Positions 50,270 through 62,774 of a stretch of 64,000 bases of DNA are shown in pieces. Position 1 is the stretch's first letter. Each line of letters opens with the position of its first letter. The position numbers and the translations under genes were made by a program. Origin of the DNA: Daphnia pulex. Taxonomy: Eukaryota; Arthropoda; Branchiopoda; Diplostraca; Daphniidae. The notes under the pieces were generated by a model. That model was not told the origin of the DNA. It did no database searches and saw only the letters and a list, made by a program, of their open reading frames with translations. Location of the stretch: assembly GCF_021134715.1 (NCBI RefSeq), contig NC_060017.1, positions 2,232,001 through 2,296,000 of the forward strand, read 5' to 3'.

Positions 50270-53200
50270 TCAGGCATCGCTATTCAGACTGGTGCACGAT
50301 AGATCCTGAAGCTTTGAGTCACTCATATCGTCAGCTAAAGCTTCTAAAACGTCAAGTAACAACTCTCGACTTAAACTGCGAATTCGAGGCATTCTTGCCA
50401 CCTAAAAATAAACAATTATGGAAATAAATTTTTAAGACGTAATTGAACAAGTTAAAATTTAAGTACTTTTGGAAAGTGATGAACAATAAGATTCAAAGCG
50501 TATTTCTTCATATCAATTGCCTGGATGCGGTCGGCTGCTTCGAGGATTTGTATCACATTCTCAAACGTGACATTCATCTCGAGATTTTGTTTACAGAATG
50601 CCTAAACAAAGAGAAATAGAATTACAAAAACGACCGAAGAGGTTTGGATTAAATTGTGGTATAGCAACCTGCATCCTGTTGTTGGTAAAACCGTAGAAAA
50701 ACGGAGCACTGAACAAGTACAAAGAGTCTTCTGGAGGCATGTTTACGTCTCTGAGAATGACATTTAGATATTTTATTACATTATTGTTAGCATTTATTAA
50801 TATTTAGAAAGGTACCCGTGGTAAATGTAGCGAATAAGAGAATCGAACGATTGCCTGGAGGGAATCATTTCTCCTATTGCAATCTTTAAAGGAAAAAAAA
50901 AATAAAAAACAAAGAAGAGAATGTAATTACAGTAAAAGTTAGTTGATGTCGTAATATGTTATGCTTACGTTCACCGTAGAGTCTTCAGGCATGAAAGATC
51001 GAAACATGGCTTCAAAGTAAGAACATCGCGCTGCGAGGATTGCTTTATGCGCTGGAATGGATGTCCCTTCTAAGACTAATGTAACGTCACAAAAGTCCTT
51101 TCCTATTGAACGAACAAACATTTCCATGTCTTGTTCAAGATTTGTGCCTGAAAGAAGAAAAAATAAAACAACTATAAGAATATAAGAACTACCACAAAAT
51201 ACCTGTGTTATCAAACTGAGGTTCAACTGGAACCCGAACGTGTGGCACTTGTCTACGCCGAATTATTTCAACCATGAGAGGTTGATCTAACGTTTCAAAC
51301 TCGTTGCTCATAACGATCGCATTGTAGTTTGATTCCTTGACAACGAAGCGTAGACAGAATTCTTTGATAAAATATAAACGAAGGGTTGTCGCATTAGCTA
51401 ATGCTGCCAAAACGTTACGGTGATTGATAATCGATTCTAGATATTGTACACTCAACTGCTCCAGTCGTCGCATATGAAACTAAGGTTACAAAAAAGTAAT
51501 GGTAAGGTAAAAATTTTTTTCCAACCCTACATCATATAAGATACATTACCTGAACAGCGAGTCTGTAAACATCCATTATGAGCAGCACAACACGGTTGCT
51601 AGTTGCTGGTTCCTTCCCCGCTGCAAAAGTAAGTGAATAATAGTTAAATCACGTTACGCTAATCAATAATCATAAAACAAACTCACTTTTCAATGTAGGA
51701 TCAATCGAATCTGTTTAATAAGAATGAGGCGATAAACCAAGTAATAAAACATTAACACGAATCATATAATAAAAGTGTTGAAATTTGTCAATACAAACCA
51801 GTGTAAATGAAGTTCAGTATCATTTCAAATGCTTCTGGAACGGCATCTTTTAAACGAACTTCTAGTAGTGGAAGATCTTTGAATGGTACGAAAGAGGAAC
51901 CAAAAACCTAATAAAAAATAATGAATTATGAAAGATTTCCAAAGAAAATGTTGATTATGTTAATAACCTTTTCTAAATGTTTGTCGCGAGCCTCTTTGGC
52001 TTGACGAATTCGAGTTCTGAGCCACTGAGACCGTGCAGCAACTAGGGCTACATGAGCAGGTATGCGAACGGGATTTTCATCGGGACCAACAACAAATTCG
52101 ATGTCGCAGAATTGCCGCGTCTCAAGCAATTTACCAAAATCATCGTGAAGCGTACACTGTAAAAATACATTTGTCAAAATCAGAAAAGATCTAAAAAATT
52201 CATTAACTTTGAAAAATCTTACCTTAGGATAACTTGAGAATTGGAACCGAACCATTTCTCCGCTTCTAACATTATTATCAACTGTGCCACCAAACACATA
52301 CCTAATTTTAACATTTAAATAGAATTGGACTCAAATGTTTTGAATACATAAAGTAATTGATGAAAAATTACATTCCGTCACCGACAACGGTAGCTGCATG
52401 GAACAATCTACCAGAAGGAATCTGGTGGGAATCTGCAGATGGTGAAATCACTGACCAAGTTTGAGTGCACAAGTCAAAGCTATAAAAGAGAACATTCATT
52501 ATTCGTGATTCATATGAGAAATGTCTAGATTCGTAGGAATATCAGGGACACATACCAGTGTAGATCGTTTGGAAGAGTACTATCAGCTGCTCCGCCAAAC
52601 ACGTACAAGTGACGGTCATAAGCCACCTACAAATAATTGTTTCTCAATAATTTTTTTTTATTACTGAAAATTAACTATAATAATACCATGGTATGACCAT
52701 AGCGTCGAGTAGGTGGAGGAGGAGCACAACGCAAAATGTGATCCGTAGTGATACGTGTCCAGCTAGGAAGTTAGCGAAATTAGAATACGAGAAATTGCTA
52801 TTAGATTTCGAGCATGCCTCTTACCATCTACTCTTGAACTGAAACTGGAAGAGATTATTCGTGATTTTGGCTCCGCTTTGACCGCTAAACACGAACATGG
52901 AATCGCGTGCCACGGCAACTGGAAAGTTGCAGCAAGTAGGGGGACATTCTCCAATTTGAACAACTTCTTCCCATGTTCGTGGCTCACCCTTTTTACCGGA
53001 TGAATTCATTAGATAATTTTTTCCAGTTCAAACTAAGTTTAAGATAAATTATGAAAAGTCGAAAATATATTACAGGGAGCAAAGAGATAGTCCACATGTC
53101 ATTTAGCCTAGCATTTCCATCATAACCTGCAAATATCCAAAGTTTACCGCCATGAACAGCTGCTCCATGAGCAGAACGAGGAACGGGAGTTCTATGTGAA

Positions 53201-53847
53201 TTATGAAACAAATATTATGTAAGATAAAAAAATATGTAGTAAAAAATATATCCTTACTTTCCAATGAACTTCCATTCAACCCACTGGCCAGTGGGAAAAC
53301 GATACTCAAACAAGTCGTTTCGATTCGTTAGATTAGAATTTGAGTGGATATCCCCAGTGTACCCACCAAAGACAAACATGGATGATTCATGTACCTTTTG
53401 TGATGTATAGAGTAAGATTATATGAATACACTTTTTTATGAATTAATGAAATGCTACTTACCACGGCAGAGTGATGATAGCGTGGTGCAGGAGGGGTTCC
53501 CGTAGAAAATGCTCTTCCCCAAGATTGCTCTTTTACATCAAATCTAAGTAAATCATTCAGCATGTTTTTTCCATTATCTCCCCCAAAAACATAGATGGCT
53601 TCCTTGTGTGCTACAATAGTGTGCTTACTCCGTCTGTGAATGATATTAAAACAGATTAACCATAAGTTATCCCATACATATAAGATAGTTGGAAAAATGA
53701 TTCTTACTTGAAACCGACAAATTCATCACAGTCTGGCATGCGTTTCCATTTGTGAACAGTTTCAAATGGACCCAAATCTAGAGTAAGGGACACAGCTGAC
53801 TCAGGCCAATTATGGTCAAAGCCGATCTTCGTAAAACTATCTGACAT
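50270..53847 (-). CDS. LZTR1: LZTR1, Kelch-BTB adaptor for RAS-family ubiquitination
   Basis: CUL3 substrate receptor that promotes ubiquitination of RIT1/RAS GTPases. Nineteen exons: 53847..53708, 53633..53462, 53394..53258, 53191..53074, 52988..52825, 52762..52687, 52626..52556, 52479..52372, 52301..52223, 52156..51968, 51907..51799, 51710..51687, 51620..51550, 51479..51203, 51147..50969, 50883..50816, 50750..50669, 50601..50467, 50401..50270. They sum to 2331 nt, giving 776 aa (human 840). The N-terminal Kelch propeller covers about residues 50-355 ([42 protein letters not shown]-type [10 protein letters not shown]). Two tandem BTB-BACK modules follow, starting at RQFCDIEF (about 368) and GKDFCDVTL (about 592), with [18 protein letters not shown] in the second. 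The C-terminus [17 protein letters not shown] matches the family end. Exon 12 is a 24-nt microexon. The acceptor of exon 5 lacks a clear pyrimidine tract but preserves the human spacing exactly. Confidence 0.96.
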
Positions 53848-55119
53848 TGTGACTGAAAATCTAAATCCACGTTAATATCTATCTTGACATATTAGACAGG
53901 AAGTCACTTCTGAATGTTTGGTTTCCTGTGTGTAGTGTTGGTGATACTGATGTTGATAGTCTGTTGTGTTCCTCCTTACCGTCCTTGGTGTTACCAAAGC
54001 AGACGACCAAACAAGTAGAATAATTTTACTCGCCATCTATTGTGAAAAAAGAGTAAGTTTGAAAACTGCAAAAAAAAAAAAATCCATTACAGGATCCCTA
54101 GGAGAATTTACCATCACGTAAAACAAATGTATTCCTCTAGACGTACCAGCAACTGCTCCTTGAAAAGTCGTAATATTTGGCATGGTACGTACGTTGCGAT
54201 AGATTACTGTTAAGACCATGCATGCACTATTATTGCACTTCCATCTCGTCAGAAAGCCACATATTACTTGTTTCTGAAAACTGTCGGTCACCGCAAGTTG
54301 CCTGAATGGAACAATACGAATGCTCATAAACAGAGGTCTCATATAAAATCTGGCTACTATATTGAGGGCACCATCGTAATGTTAATTCGGATATTACTAT
54401 TTTCAGACGGGCTGTCCTAATTTCCATTATCCCATAGCTAACATCGGGCTATCCAAGCCCAAAATTTAAGAAAAAAATAGGGGATATTTTCCGGAATATG
54501 CCCAGCTTTGATTATTTCCTTCTATAGTATGTTGCCATTAATTTTTGTTTTGTTATGTAAGACAACAAAACGGAAGATCAACTATCTAAAATCATCAAGG
54601 TTTCCTTTTTGAATCTAGGATGTAGAATTTATTGTCGTAATTGACTGGCGGTAGCCTCAAGCGACCAAAGTCCCTTATTTCTTCTCTCAAAGTCAAAACT
54701 GTACAACAGTCTGAACATGAAAAACAATCTCGGCATTGTTAAAATTTTTTAGTTACATTTTTTTGATCGAGAATCAAAGATCAGACTTACGTTGTACGAA
54801 CTACGAAACTGTATTTTTCGTTTCCGGTTCGACATACCAAAAACGATCACGAATTTCGCAAATTAAAAATAATTTTTCTCTCTTTGATACAGATTTTAAA
54901 AGAAAATAAATCAATCGGGCTTTTTTTTATCTTAAGTAGAATCAATTACCCCGAAACACGACTCGATAATCAAATTCTAAGAAAGCACGAAACCTTCAGT
55001 TTTTTTTCATTAATTTGAATCAACAATTCTGATTTTTCCGGTACAATTATATTACTTTTCTGGTTAGAATAGTATACAAGTAAAGATAGGAAGAAATTAT
55101 AGTCACGTTCAGCCCACAA
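53848..55119. promoter_or_regulatory. LZTR1 upstream region and MANBA 3' flank
   Basis: This 1.27 kb spacer lies between the LZTR1 start and the beta-mannosidase stop. It includes the LZTR1 5' UTR and promoter nearest 53.85 kb. Minus-strand open frames at 54037-54427 have no family resemblance and are not called. Confidence 0.5.
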
Positions 55120-58100
55120 TCATAGAATAATTTGAGCCAAGTGAATCAAATTCAAATTGTTTTTGAAATTACCAATGTCGACAATTTCAGTTTTGGAGTA
55201 GAATTTGACAGTCTTGAAGCGGTCGTAGAACATGAATCCGTTGGTGGAAAACGTACCGCAGTAAGTGCCAGAATCAATCCAGACGAAAGCGGCAACGTTA
55301 TCGGTAGCCAAAGTAATGTTCACCGTCCACTCGGATCTCTGAGTAACATAGACTTTGCTCACATCGACGACCTAGAATCGCGGCCAGACAAAACCATTTG
55401 TATGAATTTCTATCCCATTATTCTACATACAAAGAAAGCAGACTTCCCATTTAGGAAAACAAATTACCTCAACAGAAGCCATCTGCAAGTTGCCGACATT
55501 CGGAAAAGATGTTAGGAAGAGATAATTAGGTGGCGCTATGCTTTCCTGGCCAGTGGTTGTATCGAAGAACGCGCTAGTAATGAAGCAGGTCTCTCTTGTG
55601 CAACCTGTTTCGTTCAGCAATTCATTTAACGACCTGATCCAGACGGGCTCACCCGCTAACATGTCCTATTTGGATTGCAATTTAGAGTTGTTGGCTTTAA
55701 AAGAATCGATTTATTGATGATTATGAGTAAAACCTGATTGACGGGTGAGCTGAAACTGGCCAATGGGTCCAGTAAGTCCCAAGAGCGCAGCGAAACAGTC
55801 AGGATACCAGAAACCAAATCTTGTCGGCGGTCGAAATGAACAAAAGCGGCCACAGTTCCGTCGTCCAACTCGGTCAAGATGCAGAGGAACGGTGCAAAGA
55901 AGTCGACGGCGAAATAATGTAGGGGTTTCCATCGGCCGCCATATTCTTTTGAAGCGATGAGGCGATTAGCCTACTACAAGAAACTCTCAAGCGATAAGGA
56001 AAGGGTTGATTTTCATTACCTATGGAGGCCCATGAAGGCGCTTGCCAAATGTCGTTCAGTTGCCAATAGAGCGCAGCCATTGTGAGCCCTGCTCCATTCT
56101 CCGACAACTGGTATTTGTGCCTACGGTAATGTAAAGTCTGCGTCTTGATGGCTTGCGCTTGGTGCATCTTTTTAAATGAAACCAACGGGAAATATCAGTA
56201 TAGCTGCTGCTGTCCGCAAACGATTGAATAAAGGAGGTAATGCGGTTTCGTAACGAATTTTTTTCTTCTATTAACCTTCAGTTGGTGAATTCAATTTTAC
56301 CTGTGTTAGGTAAATCATATCCTCAAGCCCTCTCCTGGTCGACAAGTTTGTCTTCGGTAACCCAAATCTGGACGAGACTTGAAGCTCCATTTCGAAATTT
56401 CCCAGCGGGTGATGTTGGCGGTTGGACAAGAGTGCTCCATTGAAAGACCAGTCGTCGTCATTGGACGGGTCAGCCACGGTTGCCCAGGAATGAACGGAAG
56501 GAAGAGCTTGAAATCCATATTCCGTCGACATTCGTGGTTTCGGAAATGAGGAAGAGTTCCAGCCGTTGGAATAGTAATTGTAATAGTGGACTGTGTGCAC
56601 ATGAAAACAACATGGTTTCTTTGAGGTGGCCGAGTCTATGCGTGGTAGACAACAACTAACTAGTTCATCTAAAAAAAATAATTACCGTCGCCATAGAGTT
56701 CACTGTAAGGATCTCGAGCAATGTGGCCTTCTTCCTCTGACAGTTTGCCATTCGACGGGCTAGAAACGACGAACGGCCTGGAAGGATCTTCCCTCCTCAC
56801 GATTTCACGGATAGTATCGACGTAAAGTTTGATGTAGTCTTGTCGATAGAGATTGAAATCGCTGAGAGTGCCGTACCTATAGAGTACCCAAATTTAAAGC
56901 CGTTATTACGTCGATGATGGCCATTGTTTTTTTTAATCTACCAGTTCCCTCTGAGAGCCGCTTCGTTTTCATTATTTCCCGCCCAGAGGACGACCGAAGG
57001 ATGGGCTTGCAATCGTCTGACTTGCTGCACGACTTCTATTGACACAGACTCTAGAAACCAGGAGGTCGTCGGGTACATGGAACAGGCAAACATGAAATCT
57101 TGCCACACCAAGATACCAAGCTCATCGGCCGTCTGTTGGGTCCCGAAGGCAAACGTCATAATAAATAATAAATAGCATAACATATATTTTGTTTTAAAAT
57201 CAGGTTTTTCTATCATAAACATATAGCTGACCTGGTAAAATTCGTCCAGTTCGTAAATCCCGCCGCCCCATACGCGGAGGGAATTCATGTTGGCATCGAC
57301 GCAAGAAGTCAGCAAATCACGAATGTACTCGGGCGTGACGAGCTCGGGGAGAACGTCGGCCGGAATCCAGTTGGATCCTTTGAGGAATATGGGCACGTCG
57401 TTAACTTGCAGATAAAACGTCCGACCTGAATTCGAACGCGTGTAGAGTTGATGCAAATGCGCAAAAAAGTAAGGGCGTTAGCGATTGAGACATCACAGCA
57501 TTTCCACAAGTGAAATCAGTGCAAGTGATGGTATCTCTCACCTCCCGTTTGAAGGTCGTCCTCAACTAGAACAACAGTTCTGAAACCGATTAGTAGATTT
57601 TTAGCGATGGCCACTTGTTCATTCTCGGAATAGCTGACAGACAAATTATAAAGTGTCGGATTGCCGTAACCGTTCGGCATCCAAGGCTCGATCTACATTT
57701 AAACAGAACATTACACGTCCGATCTATCACTGAGGCATAGAAAGTAGACGAGATAAAAACTGGTGCGTATATTCTAGGGAACGAACCTGATCGGCTCCAA
57801 TTCTCAGCTGGAAGCGGACAGTCGCTTCTCTTTCTTGATCTCCAGATACAAGGCTGTCGTCGATTAATTCATGCAGTAATACGTCTTCGTTATCAAAAAT
57901 TCGAATGGCCCAAGTGCCGGAATGAGAAACGCCAATGTCGGCCGTCTCGCAGTGCATAAGGAGATCAACCTGCCAGTCGCTGCCGTTGAGAGAAGTTTCA
58001 ACATAAACATCTCTGAGCGTAATCGACTGGTACGCCTCCAAAGAGACGGCTTTCCTGCGCATTAAACGTATAGTAGCAATTACGTTGATTATAATAAAAC

Positions 58101-61100
58101 AGCGACTAGCTCTCTCTATTTCTTGTTTAATCTCGTCGTACCATTGCAGCCAAAGTCTTCATTAGAATATCATTACGAGATGTGACGGCAAGTAAATAAT
58201 AACGTGCATAGACCTACCACAGACCCATGGAAGGGAAAGCAGGTCCCCAGTCCCAGCTGAAAGAAGCCTGCATTTTCCGGATGAAATTGGCGTGGCATTC
58301 TCCCTTTCGTTATCGAGAAATTCCGTTTGATAAAGAAGAGGTGATTAGGGTGTGTATAGGACATGCGCTATTATTATTTGCGCGGCAATCTGTGCTCTCT
58401 AGTTGGGATTTAAATCTTTGGACACGTTTTGCAGCATTGAAGGCCCCGAAAGGTAAAAGAGAAACAAAATCCCACGAACCAGCAGACCCGCAAAGAAAAT
58501 TCTAGACATTAACATGAAAAAAGGGGAACGCACCTGATACTCTGGCGGTACACAGCGCGGCGGTACGATATAATCCATCAACTGTTGCTCGTATCTGTTT
58601 CGCGAGACGGCGACGGGCGATCGGAATTGTACACGCAACTGATTGCCTTGGGCCTGTGAGAATATAAAAGCAAAACATCAAAGAAAATTCAGCAGAATGA
58701 TCTATCTGCACGTAGAGCTGTTCTATTAACCTAGTCGTCCGAATCCGCGTGCAAAACTGCATAGATACTTTCAACAACAAAAATTTCGCCACTTTCGTTC
58801 TACTCCAGCGACAAAACAAGACGAATTCGCTGCTCTCAATTATTTATGCGCGCTTATTGAATATGTGTTTTGTGGGCGCACGATGGCCGCCTGTATTTGT
58901 TTGACTCTATATGTGCCATATACTTGATAGTTATAAAATAAACGGGTCGCGTCTCCATTTACAAGGGAACCGGTAAATGTTTCGACGAAACAGTGTGCAG
59001 CTGTTGCCATTGGGAATCCCGTTAGAATCCAATTTGTATTTATCTCTTCTGAGACGACGTTTCAGATTTTTCAACTTGATGCTCCTTTATATAGTCCCCA
59101 AAGAAATGATTTTCGTTGGCCAATAGAATAGAACTTTCAACTAGACGAGAAATGCCGCAAACGTGAACCAGCAGAGACGAGACAATCGTTTTGTTTGCGA
59201 CATTTTTTGAACGTTTCTCTTTATCCCCCTTTCCGAATCATTTTCCTCGAATTAGAAGTAAGGATGGCACGTGAGAAAGTATCTTCGTCTAGACGCGTGT
59301 GATAACGTTCAACTCCTCTCTCTCTCTCTCGCTCTACTCCACTCTTTAAAGGTAAAGTTGCGCGCGGTTCCATCACTCGTGTGTAAAAAGATTTCGTTTA
59401 GTTTCGCTTGGCTGAACCAACTAAGAGCAGCCACACGGCATCAGCAGCAGCAGCAGCTGCTGCACAAAGCGGCCGCAAAACATGAGCTAAAAAGAGCACG
59501 CCGGGCACGAATTTGCGTGACCGCTTTGTCCAAAAATTAAGATCACATGAAATACGCGGCGACAACGACGACAAGTGCACACACACAAGATGAGAGCATG
59601 TAGAGATTTTCCGCTCTCTCTCTTTTTCAGAGATCTTCGAGAATCTCTGAGAAACGGCAGCCGCCGATTTACGAAAGCCAAAGTGTAAAAAGGAGAAAGA
59701 GAGAGGGAAGTATATGGTGGCAGTAGATGTGAGTGGAGAAACCGGCTGTAGTGAACCTTTAAAACTCCATTATATAGTTGCCGTAATACACTCGATATTC
59801 TTTACGGTTGCGAAATGGCAAACGTGAACGGATTAAGAGACGGGGGTGGGCTTCTGTCGTAACACAAGAGTCGTAACAGTGATTGCCTCGTTACCTTGTA
59901 AGGGAGATCAGAATTAGAGATTCCTGTATTGCTATAACTTTATTTGGAAAAAAAGAAGCAGGGCGCGAGGAACATTTTACGATCCTTGCCCCGTCCCACT
60001 GCCAAATAAAGCTGCGAAATATTTTGTTTTAAAAAGAAAAACAAGACACCGCAACTCTCCCTCTGTTGGATGCAAAGTCTTTAGTCATCCGTCGGCCCCA
60101 CATCCAGGACAGATACACATCTATTAGTTCCACATTCGGCTGCGTATACTAAATACGTTACGTGACCCAGATGGACCCAGTCCACACGGTCTATACCAAA
60201 GTCTCCAGACCTGTTTACTTGATAATACTTGTAGATTTGTCACCGGCCGGCTGGACGAAGCGACTCATTCATAATGAACATAATACAGCAAAAACTATGC
60301 GGCAAGTGCTGTATGAGCGTAGCTGCAGCCCCTAATAAATTTACGGTGAGGTAATCAAGGTGCGCCAAGGTAAGAAAGCTGGAGGTGGGCTTTTCATCTC
60401 GTGTTTCACTTCATAAATCACGGCGTTTTCCACAAAAATCGAACACACGACACACACGCGCGAGCGGGGGCTAACAATAACGATAGTCTCTCAACCCGAA
60501 AGTTTTTTCCCAGTGGCGGCCGTGCCGCATTACACAGAGACTTTCTCTGGTTCAATTGTTTCTGACAAGGCCATTCGGCTGGAATCAAGACTATACATTG
60601 CATTTTATTCCCCGGCTTTTTTCTTGATTTTCTTTCCCTTTCTTCGTCTTCGAGTAATAAGACCGTTGCGAAAAGTTAGTCGATTAAACAAAAGATGAAA
60701 ACGAGCTGCTGCGATTGCTGACTGACAGCATTTGCCCCAACTTTAAACACACGAGCTGCTATCGAACCTTTATTGGGCCAAAGATGGAAAAGGAAAAGAA
60801 TGGGAAAGGAGCAACACAGCAGACGTGTTTTGGCTATGCAACCCAATCTCAAACCGAACTCAACTCATGGCATCCAATGGAGAAAGGTTCGCTTTGAAAT
60901 CGAGAGTCTACAGCACGGGAAGAATAATGGTAGATCTTGTGTGTGTGTACAAGAGAAAAACAATAGAAGGCAAAGAGAAAAAGAAGTGGAGAGCCGAGAG
61001 CCAGACAGCAGCAGCAGCGATGGCCACAGGTTCACCGTTTGCGAATTTTTGGGGCAAGCCCCGCCGAATAAAAAGTAAAAGGGACTCTCGGACCCTGCTG

Positions 61101-62774
61101 TAGAGAGAACTAGATACCGTACATTGACAACCTTGTTGCGGTCTGGTCCCGACTTATATTTATTCACCCATTTCTTGACAACCTGACTCTCGCATATGCT
61201 AAACAATTTCCAACGCGACACGAAGTGGCCGCTATTATGCAATGCACTTCGATCGCAGCGGCTGGAAAGGAAAAAAAAAAGGAACTCGAAACAGTTTATA
61301 AGTGATGAAGAGAAAGACGAAAGACGTGAGCGGTGGGTGTTGGTCTCAAATGCCTGGCAACAAAGAGAGCGAATGGCAAACAGAACTGGCAGCAGCTTTA
61401 AAAAAAGAAAAGACAGCCGTTCAAGGACTCATTTGAATCGTATTGTACAGCGTGTACAAGGGCAGCAACAAGAGCAACTGCAAGTCTCAGCAGTTCAGCC
61501 CCGGCAAAAAAGAAACAATTAGAAATCCACCGTCTTAGATGTAATATGCATAACGGGGCTCTATTTTTTTATGACTCTTTTTACCTGCTGTAGCAGGGCG
61601 TGCCAACAACATTTCGACGGACTTTTGAAACATTTTTGTTACGTGAGTTTGTTTGTATTCGTAGAATCCGTGTCCGAATCGGGGCGGGAGGTTGAGGTTA
61701 GAGCATATTGGACGCGGCGAGATCACTTTTTCTTTTTCCTCGACATGGGAATAAGCGTGTAATAATTTTATGCCAAGTGTTCAGTACTCCATCTCCCCTT
61801 GTCTCTTTCTTTTTTTTTTTCCTTTTTGTTTCTGTAATTTTATCTAGTTAACGACTCACCTTGAGCAGATTGCGAACGTTGAAACGGTAACGGACAAACA
61901 TGTTGTCCGTTTCTCCGAGAAATAATCTATTCAATGATATTTCGGCGATGGTGTCAACTCCGTGCAGGACGAGGAAAACTCCCGGCTGATTCACCAAATT
62001 GGAATCCACTGGAGAAGAAAAAGAAACGTGATTAAATTGAAGATAACAGCATGATTGTCCGACAAAGCAGTTGATGTCATACAGTTTGAAGTATTAGGTT
62101 AGAACCTACCGTCGAAATCCAATGCATAATTCCAGTCGTTGAAAGCTATCCAGCGGTAATTGCCATCGTTGAAACGATAGAGAAGAGGTCCGGAACGGAG
62201 GACTCCGGCTCGTTCCAAATCGGTGTAAATTCCCCCTGGGACTTGGCCCTCAACAACCAGACCTGATTATAATATAACAGACCGTCACATAACAGAAATG
62301 TTAATAAAACAACATACAAGGGCTTAGTCAGAAATTGGTTGAAAAATGAAATAAAATTAGAGAAGAGAAATCTCGCCAGGAAAAAATATTCGGTTCCGTC
62401 TGGAATGAGATAGCCGGTCGTTCGTGTTTGTAAGAAGGTCAGATTATTATTAAGGGGAAAAAAATGAGAATAAACAAAACAGAATGGGAGAAGATTGGGA
62501 GCGTAAGTACACGCACACGAGTCTTCCACGATATATACTCTAGTTTATATGCTGCTGCTGCTGCTGCTACATAACCGCGAGACTTACTGCCGTTGGGTAA
62601 AGAAGTTCGCCACTGGTAACCGTTGGCCGTGGTCAAATCCAGTCGGACGTTCTCGGCCGACACAACTGATGGCCTGAATGTGTCGCCCGGCATGAGATGG
62701 CAATAACACAAGGGAAGAATCAGCATCCAGAACGGCGTCCAATAGCTGGCACAAACCATTTGTTTCATCGTCAT
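55120..62774 (-). CDS. MANBA: Lysosomal beta-mannosidase (GH2)
   Basis: Exo-glycosidase removing terminal beta-linked mannose from N-glycan fragments in the lysosome. Fifteen exons: 62774..62588, 62262..62110, 62008..61860, 58653..58534, 58303..58218, 58054..57787, 57692..57542, 57425..57232, 57132..56942, 56876..56686, 56590..56301, 56167..56020, 55945..55734, 55665..55468, 55371..55120. They sum to 2790 nt, giving 929 aa (human 879). An N-terminal hydrophobic signal ([14 protein letters not shown]) fits secretion or lysosomal routing. The jelly-roll domain is followed by the [14 protein letters not shown] block, then the (beta/alpha)8 core with [15 protein letters not shown]. The acid/base Glu is in [12 protein letters not shown] (about 491) and the nucleophile Glu in [12 protein letters not shown] (about 587). 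The last exon reads to a stop past [15 protein letters not shown], resembling the family's C-terminus. Intron 3 is 3.2 kb. The upstream Met choice gives the signal peptide; Met codons 3 and 6 are alternatives. Confidence 0.95.
58654..61859 (-). other. 3.2 kb intron of MANBA
   Basis: This intron separates exons 62008..61860 and 58653..58534. No nested gene is recognised. It contains simple-sequence tracts: CT runs near 59.32 kb and 59.62 kb, (CAG)5 at 59442 and (CAG)4 at 61006, plus purine-rich stretches, much like the gene-free block at 17-26 kb. All other introns of this gene are under about 350 bp. Confidence 0.75.
59442..59462 (+). repeat. (CAG)5 followed by CTGCTG, imperfect palindrome
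   Basis: Five CAG units run directly into CTGCTG, giving a partly self-complementary microsatellite inside the large MANBA intron. Seen directly. Confidence 0.9.
62551..62568 (+). repeat. (GCT)6 microsatellite in MANBA intron 1
   Basis: Six GCT units seen directly between MANBA exons 62774..62588 and 62262..62110, reading as AGC units on the transcribed strand. Confidence 0.9.

Noticed and set aside
50116-50427. Plus-strand 103-residue open frame after four-TM copy 3
   Set aside because: The opposite strand encodes the last LZTR1 exon (50401..50270), with a conserved [17 protein letters not shown] block. The plus frame is its shadow.
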